Source of the DNA: Longimicrobium sp.
GTDB lineage: Bacteria > Gemmatimonadota > Gemmatimonadetes > Longimicrobiales > Longimicrobiaceae
Direction of reading: 5' to 3'
Assembly: GCA_036389135.1 (NCBI GenBank)
Contig: DASVQP010000074.1
Location: 1 to 63,210, forward strand
DNA length: 63,210 nucleotides
Positions within the stretch are counted from its first letter, which is position 1; each line of letters begins with the position of its first letter. Position numbers and translations under genes: made by a program. The notes under the pieces were generated by a model. That model had not been told where the DNA came from, ran no database searches, and saw only the letters and a list, made by a program, of their open reading frames with translations. Below are positions 25,911 through 33,541 of the stretch, in pieces.

Positions 25911-27386
25911 ATGCGCCCGCTACTCCTCCGTGTCATCCCCGCGCTTCTCGCGATGGGGCTCCCCGCGCCGTACGCCGCCGCCCAGCAATGCGGGCCGGTG
26001 AAGGACCCCGTGCAGAGGGACCTGCAGGGCACCGTCATGCGGATGGCGCCGGCCACGTACCGGATCGGCGACACCACGTATACCACGAACGTCTACAACG
26101 GGCAATTCGTGGCGCCCACGCTCCTCATTTCACCCGGGCACACGGTGGACATGTCGGTGGTGAACGCGATGCGCCCGACCAAGGACCAGACGACGGCGGA
26201 CGTGGCGGTCACCAACTACCACTACCACGGCCTCGTGGTGACCCCCCGGCCGGACGGCGGCGACAACGTCACGCACGTGGCCATCCCCACCGGCGCGCGG
26301 CCATGGCGCTACAACTTCCCCATTCCCAGCTACCACACCGAGGGGATGTTCTGGTATCATCCCCACCCGCACGGGCTTACGGGGTCGCAGGTGGCCGGCG
26401 GGCTGAGCGGGGCGCTGATGGTCGGCTCCATCCTCAAGTACTTCCCGCAGTACCGCGGCGTGCGCGAAAGGACGCTGCTCGTGCGCGACATGTCGTTCAC
26501 CTTCGCTTCGCGGACGGTGTTCAACATCAACGGAAGCACCTGCGCGCTGCTCCCGGTGGCGCCCGGGGAAAAGCAGCTGTGGCACATCGGCAACTTCGGC
26601 GCGAACCACTTCCTGAACCTCAAGCTGCGCGGGATGCAGTGGACGCTCCTGGCGCTCGACGGCAACCCGCTGGCCCGCGCCGAGACGGTCGACTCGCTGT
26701 ACCTGCCGCCCGGAAGCCGCGCCGAGGTGATCGTCACCGGGCCCCCGGCGGGAAGGCGCGTGGAGCTGTACACGGACACCATCTTCCCCAATGCGCGCCC
26801 CGTGACGCTGGGGTACCTGGTGGGCACGCCCTCGCGCTCGGCGCGCCATGTGTCGCGGCCCGTGCCCGCCGGGCGCGACGACGCCGTCCTCGACACGCTG
26901 CGCTTCCTCACGGAGGCGCGCGACGTGAACCGGCACACCTTCACCTTCCAGTTCGTGGGCGACAGCGCGGGGGTGAACGACACCATCTACGCCCCGAACC
27001 ACCCGCCGGTCTCCATGCCGTGGGGGCAGGTGCAGGAGTGGACCATCATCAACCAGACGAAGAACCTGCACACCTTTCACATCCACCAGACCGACTTCGC
27101 GGTGATGACGGTGAACGGGCGGCCGGCCAACGAGGGGCGTCTGCGCGACAACATCCCCATCGGCGTGCACCGCGACGCTACGGGGAACACCGTGGGAGAC
27201 ACGGTGGTGATCCGCTTCGTGTTCGAGCCGATCGCGGCGGGGCCATTCGTCTTCCACTGCCACGTCCTGCAGCATGAAGACGAGGGGATGATGCACAACG
27301 TCTGCGTCTACGACCCCGCCGACCCCAACGGCCGCCAGAAGTGCAACGCGATGTTCACCAGCGCGCCGCCGCACGCCGCCCACTGA
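25911..27386 (+). CDS. multicopper oxidase
   Basis: A 491-residue exported three-cupredoxin oxidase with a signal peptide ending A-A-A-Q. All copper ligands are present: HYHG (104-107), WYHPHPHG (H150, H152, H154), HTFHIHQTDF (H387, H390, H392) and FHCHVLQHEDEGM (H449, C450, H451, H455, with M460 as probable axial ligand of the type 1 copper). The family oxidises phenols, Cu(I), Fe(II) or Mn(II) with four-electron reduction of O2. The sequence is laccase/CotA-like; which substrate is unknown. No copper-transport gene is adjacent. Confidence 0.94.
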   Translation: MRPLLLRVIPALLAMGLPAPYAAAQQCGPVKDPVQRDLQGTVMRMAPATYRIGDTTYTTNVYNGQFVAPTLLISPGHTVDMSVVNAMRPTKDQTTADVAVTNYHYHGLVVTPRPDGGDNVTHVAIPTGARPWRYNFPIPSYHTEGMFWYHPHPHGLTGSQVAGGLSGALMVGSILKYFPQYRGVRERTLLVRDMSFTFASRTVFNINGSTCALLPVAPGEKQLWHIGNFGANHFLNLKLRGMQWTLLALDGNPLARAETVDSLYLPPGSRAEVIVTGPPAGRRVELYTDTIFPNARPVTLGYLVGTPSRSARHVSRPVPAGRDDAVLDTLRFLTEARDVNRHTFTFQFVGDSAGVNDTIYAPNHPPVSMPWGQVQEWTIINQTKNLHTFHIHQTDFAVMTVNGRPANEGRLRDNIPIGVHRDATGNTVGDTVVIRFVFEPIAAGPFVFHCHVLQHEDEGMMHNVCVYDPADPNGRQKCNAMFTSAPPHAAH

Positions 27387-27402
27387 CGACCTGATAAGGG
27401 AA

Positions 27403-27434
27403 GTCTCACGCGGAGACGCGGAGGCCGCGGAGAA
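27403..27434. repeat. dispersed repeat, family B (partial copy 2)
   Basis: Reads TCTCACGCGGAGACGCGGAG followed by GCCGCGGAGA just downstream of the multicopper oxidase stop. It is a half copy, directly followed by a family A element. Confidence 0.65.
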
Positions 27435-27447
27435 CTACAACTGCTGG

Positions 27448-27524
27448 CTCACACAGAGACACAGAGCCACAGAGAGAACCGCTTGAGGTTTTCTCTGTGG
27501 CTATCTGTTCCTTCTGTGGTCTCA
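27448..27524. repeat. dispersed palindromic repeat, family A (copy 2)
   Basis: Left arm CTCACACAGAGACACAGAGC and right arm GGTTTTCTCTGTGGCTATCTG form an imperfect hairpin. The rest of the 352-base gap up to 27738 holds nothing recognisable. Confidence 0.75.
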
Positions 27525-27738
27525 AATGGCGCTCCTGCCGCAACTTCCGCCACCCGGTCCGCCCCGGCACCCTGCCGGGGTAGGATAGGTTCGTGCGACT
27601 TTCTTTTGGTACGCCTCAGTAAGAAACGCCCGCATGTTGCGGCGCGCCTCCGCCGCCCGGGGCCGTACTCGGTCGTTCTGCGGGTCTTGGCAAATCCGTT
27701 CCCTGCGTGGCGCTGTGGCCGGAATCCGCGAGTGTACC

Positions 27739-28665
27739 TCAGAATTTTTTTGGGGACGGCTCCGGGTACATGGAGAATATGTAGAACCCGTTGGGAGTTT
27801 TGTCGTTCTTGTAGATGGTCCTCACCGTCCCTCTAGTCAGGTCTGCGCGTACGGTAACCTCTTTCAGCACCAGCATGAGCAGTTTATTCCATTCGCCGGT
27901 CTTTTGGGGATTCAGTTTGGCAACGAGTTCCGTGATGGTAGCGGCGATCTCATCGAATTTCAACGTAGTGGTGAACCCGCACACACCGGAGGCGACATCG
28001 TGGCCAACCCTGCTGATGGGTGACACAAGCGCATATCCCTCCTTGCCAGAGTTGTACGTCACCTCGCCCTCACCCATAACTCCGATCGGGCCGGATCTTC
28101 TCGCATTTCCACGCCGGATGTACCTGAGAAACATGTACGACACCGACTGGGCGGCGGCGACCGCGGACGTCCTTGAGGTGAACGCGCAGGCTGTGCACTT
28201 CTCGGGTTTGTCGGGCAGGGTCATGGTTTCCAGGCTCATGCCGATCACACGGCAGCGAAGCACGGTCTCCGCGGTTATCTCTTCCCGCTCCGCCTTCCGG
28301 TACGCCACACTGACCCTCGTGAACACCCCTCTATTGTGGTCCTTTTTCTTCGACTTTTGGGAGACAAAGGCCTTCAGCAAAGTCTCGGGATCCAGATTCA
28401 GCGAGAAGCTTGTCATGCAATGGTGCTTCAGCACATGGCCGTACGCGGAGCCCAGCATTAGTTGTATTACGCGCTCGAGCGTGAGCTTGTCCTCCCTCAG
28501 CGTCTCTAAAAATACCTGTCGTTGCACCGGATCCCGTGGCGCACAAGCGGGGGCCATGGCCATGTCCAGGTTCCGCTGGTCGTCGAAGTCGAGAGTAGCC
28601 ACTCTAAGGACATTTGGAACAGCGTCCCTTAGAAAACGATAAGCGTTCGCTTCTTTGCTTGACAT
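27739..28665 (-). CDS. protein of unknown function in AT-richer DNA
   Basis: The 308-residue product begins MSSKEANAYRFLRDAVPNVL and is predicted soluble. Lysine, threonine and AT-ending codons are far commoner than in the flanking genes, which points to recent acquisition. Visible features are a C-x2-C pair (KCTACAF, about residue 170) and a conserved-looking central block (SYMFLRYIRRGNARRSGPIG). No signal peptide, helix span or known domain was recognised, and no partner gene is adjacent on the same strand. A role as effector, defence component or phage-derived protein is possible but unsupported. Confidence 0.72.
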   Translation of the reverse strand: MSSKEANAYRFLRDAVPNVLRVATLDFDDQRNLDMAMAPACAPRDPVQRQVFLETLREDKLTLERVIQLMLGSAYGHVLKHHCMTSFSLNLDPETLLKAFVSQKSKKKDHNRGVFTRVSVAYRKAEREEITAETVLRCRVIGMSLETMTLPDKPEKCTACAFTSRTSAVAAAQSVSYMFLRYIRRGNARRSGPIGVMGEGEVTYNSGKEGYALVSPISRVGHDVASGVCGFTTTLKFDEIAATITELVAKLNPQKTGEWNKLLMLVLKEVTVRADLTRGTVRTIYKNDKTPNGFYIFSMYPEPSPKKF

Positions 28666-28854
28666 CGGAGAAAGGCGGATGAAAGGGGAGCAGCGAACCG
28701 CGAGCGGAGTCGCCGGAGCGGCTGAGGACTTCAGAACGCGCCGCGCTTCTCTGGCTGCGAAAGGACACGGGAACGGCTGCAAGGAAAGATGGTTCGCGCG
28801 CGTAGCCACCCTCGCCCTCGCGGGCACCGACATCGTTCCGGCAGCCAGCGCAGA

Positions 28855-29112
28855 TTACGGCGATATCTGCCTGAGGGCAACGAAAACCTCCATGGCGTAC
28901 TCCACCTCCGAGTGCCAGAAGGGGACGGCGTCCGGCTCGAGTCCGACGTCCGCCAGCAGGCGCAGCCAGTCGCCGCGCGAAAACAGGCCTCGATCAGGCG
29001 GCGAGGTGTTCGCCCGCCATATCCCCTGAATTGCGAGCGGCCTAGCATCAGATGCTCGGCCGCTCAAATATGTCCCTGCAACAACCCGCGGCAGCGACCG
29101 GTGCGAGTTCAT
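28855..29112 (-). pseudogene. possible C-terminal fragment of a SAM-dependent methyltransferase
   Basis: The frame reads RANTSPPDRGLFSRGDWLRL, then LADVGLEPDAVPFWHSEVEY, and ends AMEVFVALRQISP, which resembles the last 50 residues of Methyltransf_11-type enzymes (a strand, helix and final E-V-F-V-A strand). The upstream part has no methyltransferase core and no ribosome site. It is best read as the remnant of a deleted gene; a small new gene is less likely. Confidence 0.35.
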
Positions 29113-29145
29113 GCGTGACCCGCTCGAGCCAGAAAACCGGCCAGC

Positions 29146-29538
29146 TTACCTGGGCTGCTGTCTCACCAGCTGGCCGAGCAGCTCGATGATACGGGCGTTC
29201 TGCTGGACGATGATGGTACGCTGGGCCGCCTCGATTGCCGCGAGTCGAAGGATGGCCTCATCCGCCAACTGCGAGACCTGCACCGCACTCTGTGCCCGGT
29301 CGCGCTGATCGACGTATCCCGCGACCGTCACGCCCACGAAGAGCTTTGAGGCGGCGGAGTCGGCGGCCAGCTCCGCATACGCCAACCCCAGGGCGCTGGC
29401 GGCGGCGGCACGGCCGTTGTCGTTCCGCGCACGGCGGGCGGCCTGTTCGAGGGAATCGATTCGCATAAGCGGCGCGCTCTGGGCGCTGGCCGAGGCGGCG
29501 GTGAAAAGCAGGGCGGCAGTGGCGATCAGGATTCGCAT
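29146..29538 (-). CDS. small secreted coiled-coil protein
   Basis: The 130-residue product starts with a clear signal peptide (MRILIATAALLFTAASASAQ) behind a GGAGG site six bases before the ATG. The mature part is helical with heptad-like spacing (RIDSLEQAARRARNDNGRAA and a final IIVQQNARIIELLGQLVRQQ), and a short hydrophobic stretch KLFVGVTVAGYV lies in the middle. No family was recognised. It may form a periplasmic coiled-coil oligomer. Confidence 0.72.
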   Translation of the reverse strand: MRILIATAALLFTAASASAQSAPLMRIDSLEQAARRARNDNGRAAAASALGLAYAELAADSAASKLFVGVTVAGYVDQRDRAQSAVQVSQLADEAILRLAAIEAAQRTIIVQQNARIIELLGQLVRQQPR

Positions 29539-29638
29539 CGTTCCTCCGAACAGGGGTTGAGAGCCCAACCGGGATACATGGGCAGTCGCTAAGCTAAGCC
29601 CGGCGCCGCGGGTACGGTAGAGACGATGCGCACGATCT

Positions 29639-29690
29639 TGCCCTGACGGCGGGGCGACGTCTGGTGCGCTCCGCCAGCTCCGATGCCTCG
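29639..29690. repeat. hairpin with long loop
   Basis: TGCCCTGAC near 29639 and GTCAGGGCG near 29690 form a 9-bp inverted repeat enclosing about 40 bases. It lies in the 198-base gap downstream of the next gene's stop at 29737 (both neighbours are on the minus strand); it could be a terminator or part of a remnant element. Confidence 0.4.
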
Positions 29691-29736
29691 TCAGGGCGCA
29701 CCTCGGGCCGGTGCGTTGCATGGTTAGCGGCGGGTG

Positions 29737-30213
29737 TCAGCGCTCCTCGCTGAACGAGATACCGCCCCGAGCCGCCAGAGGAATAGCCTGTCCGCCCTGG
29801 TACGTCGGAGCACGGCGGATCGTCTGGCGGAACCCCGTGGCGCGGAACTGGATTGCTCCTTCCAGGCAGTTGAAGGTCCAGAGCCAGTGCGCTTCCGGTC
29901 CCTCGAAGCCTTCGCGCGTGGGCTGCAGGTCTGTTCTGTCGAGGTCCTGCACGGTAACGCTTCCAAACGATTCCAGCTCGATCTGAAGGTCGGTGACGTT
30001 CTGGAAGACGATCGTGGCTGGAGCGATCCAGAAGCTGAAGTAAGTCTCACCCGGACCAGGATGCACCCACTCGAGAATGTAGTCGATGTCGAATGCGATC
30101 TCGAACGACTCGGAGAGGTACGCCATGGCGCGGATGGGCGCATCGTGCCAGCCCATCCGCTCGAAATCAGCGTCGGTCCAGACCCACTTCTCCAGCGCGT
30201 ACTCTTTGCTCAT
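29737..30213 (-). CDS. conserved protein of unknown function
   Basis: The 158-residue product (WTDADFERMGWHDAPIRAMA, FDIDYILEWVHP, FWIAPATIVFQNV) matches a widely distributed uncharacterised family with a WHD motif near the start and a FDIDYI strand; some members sit in toxin-immunity or accessory loci. It is predicted soluble and beta-rich, with a short basic linker near residue 132. Its ATG overlaps the stop of the membrane gene upstream by 4 bases (30210-30213), so the two are coupled. Confidence 0.75.
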   Translation of the reverse strand: MSKEYALEKWVWTDADFERMGWHDAPIRAMAYLSESFEIAFDIDYILEWVHPGPGETYFSFWIAPATIVFQNVTDLQIELESFGSVTVQDLDRTDLQPTREGFEGPEAHWLWTFNCLEGAIQFRATGFRQTIRRAPTYQGGQAIPLAARGGISFSEER

Positions 30214-30761
30214 TTCGGAACCAGTGGCCGTATCGCCGCGTCCAGTTGCCTCCTACGACCATCGCCGCGCCAACTTGCTTCATACGGGCTCACGCGGCTT
30301 GGGGGAAGGGGGGGTGGACCGTTGCACTTCGACGCGTGGACGATCAGCCAGCGCAGGGCCGCGACGTAGACGATCCAGGCCAGAAGCGAGGCGCGACCCG
30401 CAACGGCGCCGTACGTCTCACCGCGAAGCCCGAGCCCGTAGTACAGCGCGCCGCCGCCGGCGATTCCGGCAAGGGACGTCCAAACCGTGAGCGGTACCGC
30501 CAGGCAGACGAACCGCTCGACGAAGCGCTGGTCGTCGCCCGCGGCGTTCGCGCGATAGCACACGTACACGCCCGCGACCCAGGCCGCAACGAGCACGGCG
30601 AAACCCAGTGGTGACGCGGGTTCCGCCGCGTAATGCGAGCGCCACGCGTGCTGAGCGTACTGCACGACTCCGCCGAGGACCATGTACTGCGCCTTCACAC
30701 TTTCTGGTACACGGTCGGCCTGGAGGTCCCGGGCGAAGGCGAGTGGGTTGAGCAGGTACAA
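30210..30761 (-). CDS. four-helix membrane protein of unknown function
   Basis: From the TTG at 30761 the 183-residue product begins MYLLNPLAFARDLQADRVPE and has about four helices (VLGGVVQYAQHAW is borderline; PLGFAVLVAAWVAGVYVCY, FVCLAVPLTVWTSLAGIAGG and LLAWIVYVAALRWLIV are clear). The N-terminal NPLAFARDL pattern recurs in unknown membrane proteins with similar topology. The C-terminus is Arg/Pro-rich. It is coupled to the conserved protein gene downstream. Confidence 0.72.
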   Translation of the reverse strand: MYLLNPLAFARDLQADRVPESVKAQYMVLGGVVQYAQHAWRSHYAAEPASPLGFAVLVAAWVAGVYVCYRANAAGDDQRFVERFVCLAVPLTVWTSLAGIAGGGALYYGLGLRGETYGAVAGRASLLAWIVYVAALRWLIVHASKCNGPPPLPPSRVSPYEASWRGDGRRRQLDAAIRPLVPK

Positions 30762-30812
30762 GGCGCGGGGATCGTTGAGGTGAGCAGTCGGAGCGGTGCT
30801 CGCCTACGCGAC

Positions 30813-31151
30813 TCAGGCAGTCCCCGCGAGCAGCGACTGCCACAGCCTGCAGGCCGCCCGCCCTTCGGGAATGTCCCCGATGCCGCCTCCCATCGCGGTC
30901 GGGCGTACGAAGGTGAGGCGATACCGCTCGTCGCCGACTCTGAGCTTCATGCCGCCGCCGAAGTAGTACCACGGCACCTTTACGTCGCCGACATCGGAAA
31001 GGGGTGCTTCGAAGATCGCCTGCTCGTCGTCCGTGACGAAGGTGAAGCGGCCATCTTCGAGGCCGAGAACTCCCGGCACGTTGCCGGTGATTCCCTTGAG
31101 GAGCCACGCCTCGGTGTACACGCCCTCGCTGGTCCCGGTCGCCTCGCTCAT
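30813..31151 (-). CDS. small protein with PH/GRAM-like beta fold, unknown function
   Basis: The 112-residue product (EAWLLKGITGNVPGVLGLED, then FTFVTDDEQAIFEAPLSDV and VPWYYFGGGMKLRVGDERY) has the strand order and I-F-E-A-P-L-S-D-V segment of GRAM-like bacterial domains that often bind lipids or membrane proteins. It ends with a short helix. The role is unknown. It lies 52 bases upstream of the membrane-protein pair on the same strand. Confidence 0.7.
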   Translation of the reverse strand: MSEATGTSEGVYTEAWLLKGITGNVPGVLGLEDGRFTFVTDDEQAIFEAPLSDVGDVKVPWYYFGGGMKLRVGDERYRLTFVRPTAMGGGIGDIPEGRAACRLWQSLLAGTA

Positions 31152-31193
31152 GCGGCCTCCCGATGGGTTGAGTGTGCCTGGATTCGGCTGTGG

Positions 31194-31488
31194 CTACATG
31201 CCCAGCACCGCTACCACTTCTACGCGGGACAACTGCTCCCGCAGCCATACGGGGAGCTCGTCCAGCAGTTCAGCCAGCGCGTCCGCGTTCTCGCGGAACG
31301 AGGCGGCGAACTCCTGCTTCGTCCCCGGATAGTAGAACCCCACCAGCGGCGGAACGTCGTTGATGGAGGCGGCTGCGCAAAAGGACCCGCGCGAGGCCGG
31401 CCATGTCAGCGAGGATCGCGTTCCAGGTCGAACGCTCCACGTCCACGAAGGCGGAGTGGTCGAACCGCGGCTCGTGCGCTCGAATGCA
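31194..31488 (-). pseudogene. frameshifted small gene of unknown function
   Basis: Two frames join near 31373 to give one plausible protein: the first covers HEPRFDHSAFVDVERSTWNA followed by ILADMAGLARVLLRS, the second continues INDVPPLVGFYYPGTKQEFA to EVVAVLGM and the stop at 31194. The match in hydrophobic pattern across the shift suggests a single gene that lost frame by a one-base change. No start codon is visible upstream, where an unrelated fragment (RibD_C type) intrudes. The family is unknown. Confidence 0.5.
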
Positions 31489-31608
31489 CCACAACTGGTA
31501 CTCATCGATCAGATCCGGCTCCGCCAGCGCCATCGGAAGCTGCACGCCTCCCGTGAACAGTCCCCTTCCCGGCTTACTCTTGAGCTGCCGAACGGCGTTC
31601 CCCAGATC
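31489..31608 (-). pseudogene. fragment of a RibD_C / dihydrofolate-reductase-like gene
   Basis: About 40 residues, DLGNAVRQLKSKPGRGLFTG followed by GVQLPMALAEPDLIDEYQLW, match the last third of the dihydrofolate-reductase-like RibD_C family, whose conserved G-x-L-x3-L and L-I-D-E-Y elements are all present. The rest of the domain is missing on both sides. It is a truncated remnant, fused to the frame of the next fragment. Confidence 0.6.
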
Positions 31609-31795
31609 CCCGCGCACCGGCGACGAGGGTGAACGGCGGCAGGCGAAAAGCCTACGCGTCGGATTGCCACGCAGTCGATGGGTGCTCCGCCTTACGGCCG
31701 GCTGCGATGAGGAGAGACGTGAATGTAATGGCATCCGAGCCGCGTGCCTGCCACTCCCCGATGCTCCGGCGTGCGGCCCGGGGAGGCAGAATCGC

Positions 31796-32287
31796 CTATT
31801 TCCCGAGCCCCTTGCCCTTGCGAGGATTGTCAATATAGCCGTTTACCACTGCGGCTTTGATATTTGACATCACCTTCGTGCAGGCGAGCCAATACACATC
31901 CCCGCCCCCGTCCTTTGAGATCGCTTGCAGCAAATCAAATCCGCGTTTCGCTTCGTCTGACCTGAGCGAAACCACCTCTTTGCTCGACTTCTCACCGTTT
32001 GTATTGCTCACCAGTAAAGCTCCTGACGGAAATGAATCGTCGCCGGTGACCTGGAAATCTGGGACGAGTTGGCCCGGCAAGATGATCGACCGGACCTCGC
32101 TCGCGAGTTTTTGGTCGTCTTTGTACTGCTTGCCTTCCTGCAAGGCTTCGTAAAGGGACCATGAGCGGTCCATCCGCATCGTCCCACCGGAGTCCTTGAA
32201 GAAGATCAGGTTGATGTTGTTTGGAACCGGGACCGTGACGTCGAAGTCCCAGTGGTAGGTCCCGTGTCCGCTGATTACGTAGGGCAT
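31796..32287 (-). CDS. Stv-type putative adhesin domain protein
   Basis: The 163-residue product opens MPYVISGHGTYHWD and continues with a strand, then TVPVPNNINLIFFKDSGGTM: the [I/V]-S-G-H-G ... T-V-P ... N-L-x-F-F pattern of the domain family described as a putative Stv adhesin in Gram-positive and other bacteria. The central part is acidic, and a V-Y-W-L-A-C-T-K segment near residue 137 may form a helix with a lone cysteine. There is no signal peptide. Codon use is AT-richer than the surroundings. The fold assignment is by pattern only; the function is unknown. Confidence 0.6.
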   Translation of the reverse strand: MPYVISGHGTYHWDFDVTVPVPNNINLIFFKDSGGTMRMDRSWSLYEALQEGKQYKDDQKLASEVRSIILPGQLVPDFQVTGDDSFPSGALLVSNTNGEKSSKEVVSLRSDEAKRGFDLLQAISKDGGGDVYWLACTKVMSNIKAAVVNGYIDNPRKGKGLGK

Positions 32288-32464
32288 TTTCGCCGGAGCT
32301 CAGAAGGTTAGGAAGAAGTCATGGAAGATTGATCCCACCCACCCGGAATCCACGGCGCAAAGGGTGACAGCCCCGGCACGGTGGATTCGTGCCGCTAAGG
32401 TTTGCCGACCCCGGACGCGCGCGCCAGATCCTCTTCCTGACCTGATCCGGGCACCAACGCAAAA

Positions 32465-32499
32465 GCGGAGGCGCGGAGAAGTTCTCTCCGCGCCTCCGC
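32465..32499 (-). terminator. family B palindrome acting as terminator of the lipoprotein gene
   Basis: Perfect 15-bp arms GCGGAGGCGCGGAGA and TCTCCGCGCCTCCGC close a 5-base loop 27 bases past the stop at 32526. On the minus strand the stem is followed by GCTTTT. Its sequence belongs to the dispersed family B. Confidence 0.75.
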
Positions 32500-32525
32500 G
32501 TCTCTGCTTGAGACCCGCTGTTCGC

Positions 32526-33113
32526 CTACTGGGGCGGAATCGGAACGTCGAACTCGCCGTTGGTGATGGTGACGGGGTTCTGCAGGTTCTGGTCGCTCAG
32601 CCGCACGGCGACGCCGCTGAAGGTGCCGCGCACGCGCACGTCGGTCAGGCGCGTCACGTTCACGCTCCCGAACGCGAGGACGTAGGCGTTGGACACGATC
32701 GCCGCCGTGTCGGGCGTGGTGGTGAGCATCGCCGCGTCCAGGTCGCGCGCGAACACGCCGACCCTGCAGGTGCCGGGCGCCGTCTGGCAGCCGAGTGCGT
32801 CGATGCTGTACGAGCCGGTCTTTTCGAGCGCGCCCAGGAGGAGCGAGAAGCCGTCGCCCCTGGTGCCGCCGCTCTGCCGGAAGGCGACCACGGCCAGGAG
32901 GCTGTCGCGGCGCACGGCCGTCGCGCCGGTCGCCGGCTGCGTAGCCGCGCCGTTCTCGATGGGAAGCTCGCCGATGGCCTCGTAGCTCCCGCTGATGGCG
33001 CCGCGGTAGTCGAAGCGCACCGTCCCCACCGGATCCAGCGGCTGCGTGCCGGTGCCGTCGCCGCACGCGGCAAGGAGCACGGCGCAGAACGCCACGAGGA
33101 ATCTCGGCCGCAT
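32526..33113 (-). CDS. lipoprotein of unknown function
   Basis: The 195-residue product has a lipoprotein signal ending VLLAACGDG. The mature part is beta-rich and includes two cysteines (LGCQTAPGTCRVG) likely to form a disulphide. The pattern VRFDYRGAISGSYEAIGELP resembles small Gemmatimonadota lipoproteins without known function. It starts 3 bases past the stop of the small Cys-rich gene upstream. Confidence 0.75.
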   Translation of the reverse strand: MRPRFLVAFCAVLLAACGDGTGTQPLDPVGTVRFDYRGAISGSYEAIGELPIENGAATQPATGATAVRRDSLLAVVAFRQSGGTRGDGFSLLLGALEKTGSYSIDALGCQTAPGTCRVGVFARDLDAAMLTTTPDTAAIVSNAYVLAFGSVNVTRLTDVRVRGTFSGVAVRLSDQNLQNPVTITNGEFDVPIPPQ

Positions 33114-33116
33114 CGC

Positions 33117-33362
33117 CTACTCTCCCGCCAGCGCGGAGAGCGGCGGATTCGCGGCACGCTTGCGGCGCGGCGGGAAGCGGGCTTCCAGCTCACGCCACCA
33201 GGTGCCCTCCGCGTTGCGGAACTCCCGCGGATAGGTGCGCGCCGCTTCGGCCAGGGCGACCCGGGTCAGGCAGTACCGGCAGGTGCCGGCACGGCTGCAG
33301 TCGCACTCTTCGTCTTCGTGGTACTCAAGGAGGAGGGCGAGAAGCCCCGTCAGCAGGTCCAT
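33117..33362 (-). CDS. small Cys-containing protein of unknown function
   Basis: From the ATG at 33362 the product is 81 residues: MDLLTGLLALLLEYHEDEEC then a metal-site-like C-D-C-S-R-A-G-T-C-R-Y-C cluster, which is a plausible four-cysteine zinc site, and an Arg-rich tail. The ATG is only 3 bases from the downstream lipoprotein gene boundary on its other end. The longer frame upstream lacks a ribosome site. It was not recognised. Confidence 0.68.
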   Translation of the reverse strand: MDLLTGLLALLLEYHEDEECDCSRAGTCRYCLTRVALAEAARTYPREFRNAEGTWWRELEARFPPRRKRAANPPLSALAGE

Positions 33363-33485
33363 CGGATGCGGAGAAAGTGGAGGGGAGCGCGCCAGACCGG
33401 GCAAGGAAACGGGCGCGCCGCCGCAAACCCTTGCAGGAAACAAGGATAACGACTTCCGTCGCATTGCGCTACGGGTTCGCGCGCA

Positions 33486-33523
33486 AAGACGCGGGGAGGG
33501 CAGCCGGTGCCTCCCCGCGTCTT
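33486..33523 (-). terminator. hairpin after the metallopeptidase gene
   Basis: Fourteen-bp arms AAGACGCGGGGAGG and CCTCCCCGCGTCTT close a 10-base loop, 19 bases past the stop at 33542. No T-tract of note follows. Confidence 0.6.
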
Positions 33524-33541
33524 GGTCCAGCCCGCCGCGTG

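Noticed and set aside
29590-29736. Possible integron attC site (GCTAAC near 29728 and CTTAGCG near 29592 on the minus strand)
   Set aside because: The flanking core sites do not match the attC pairing rule and the inner arms do not pair in order; no integrase or cassette array was seen.
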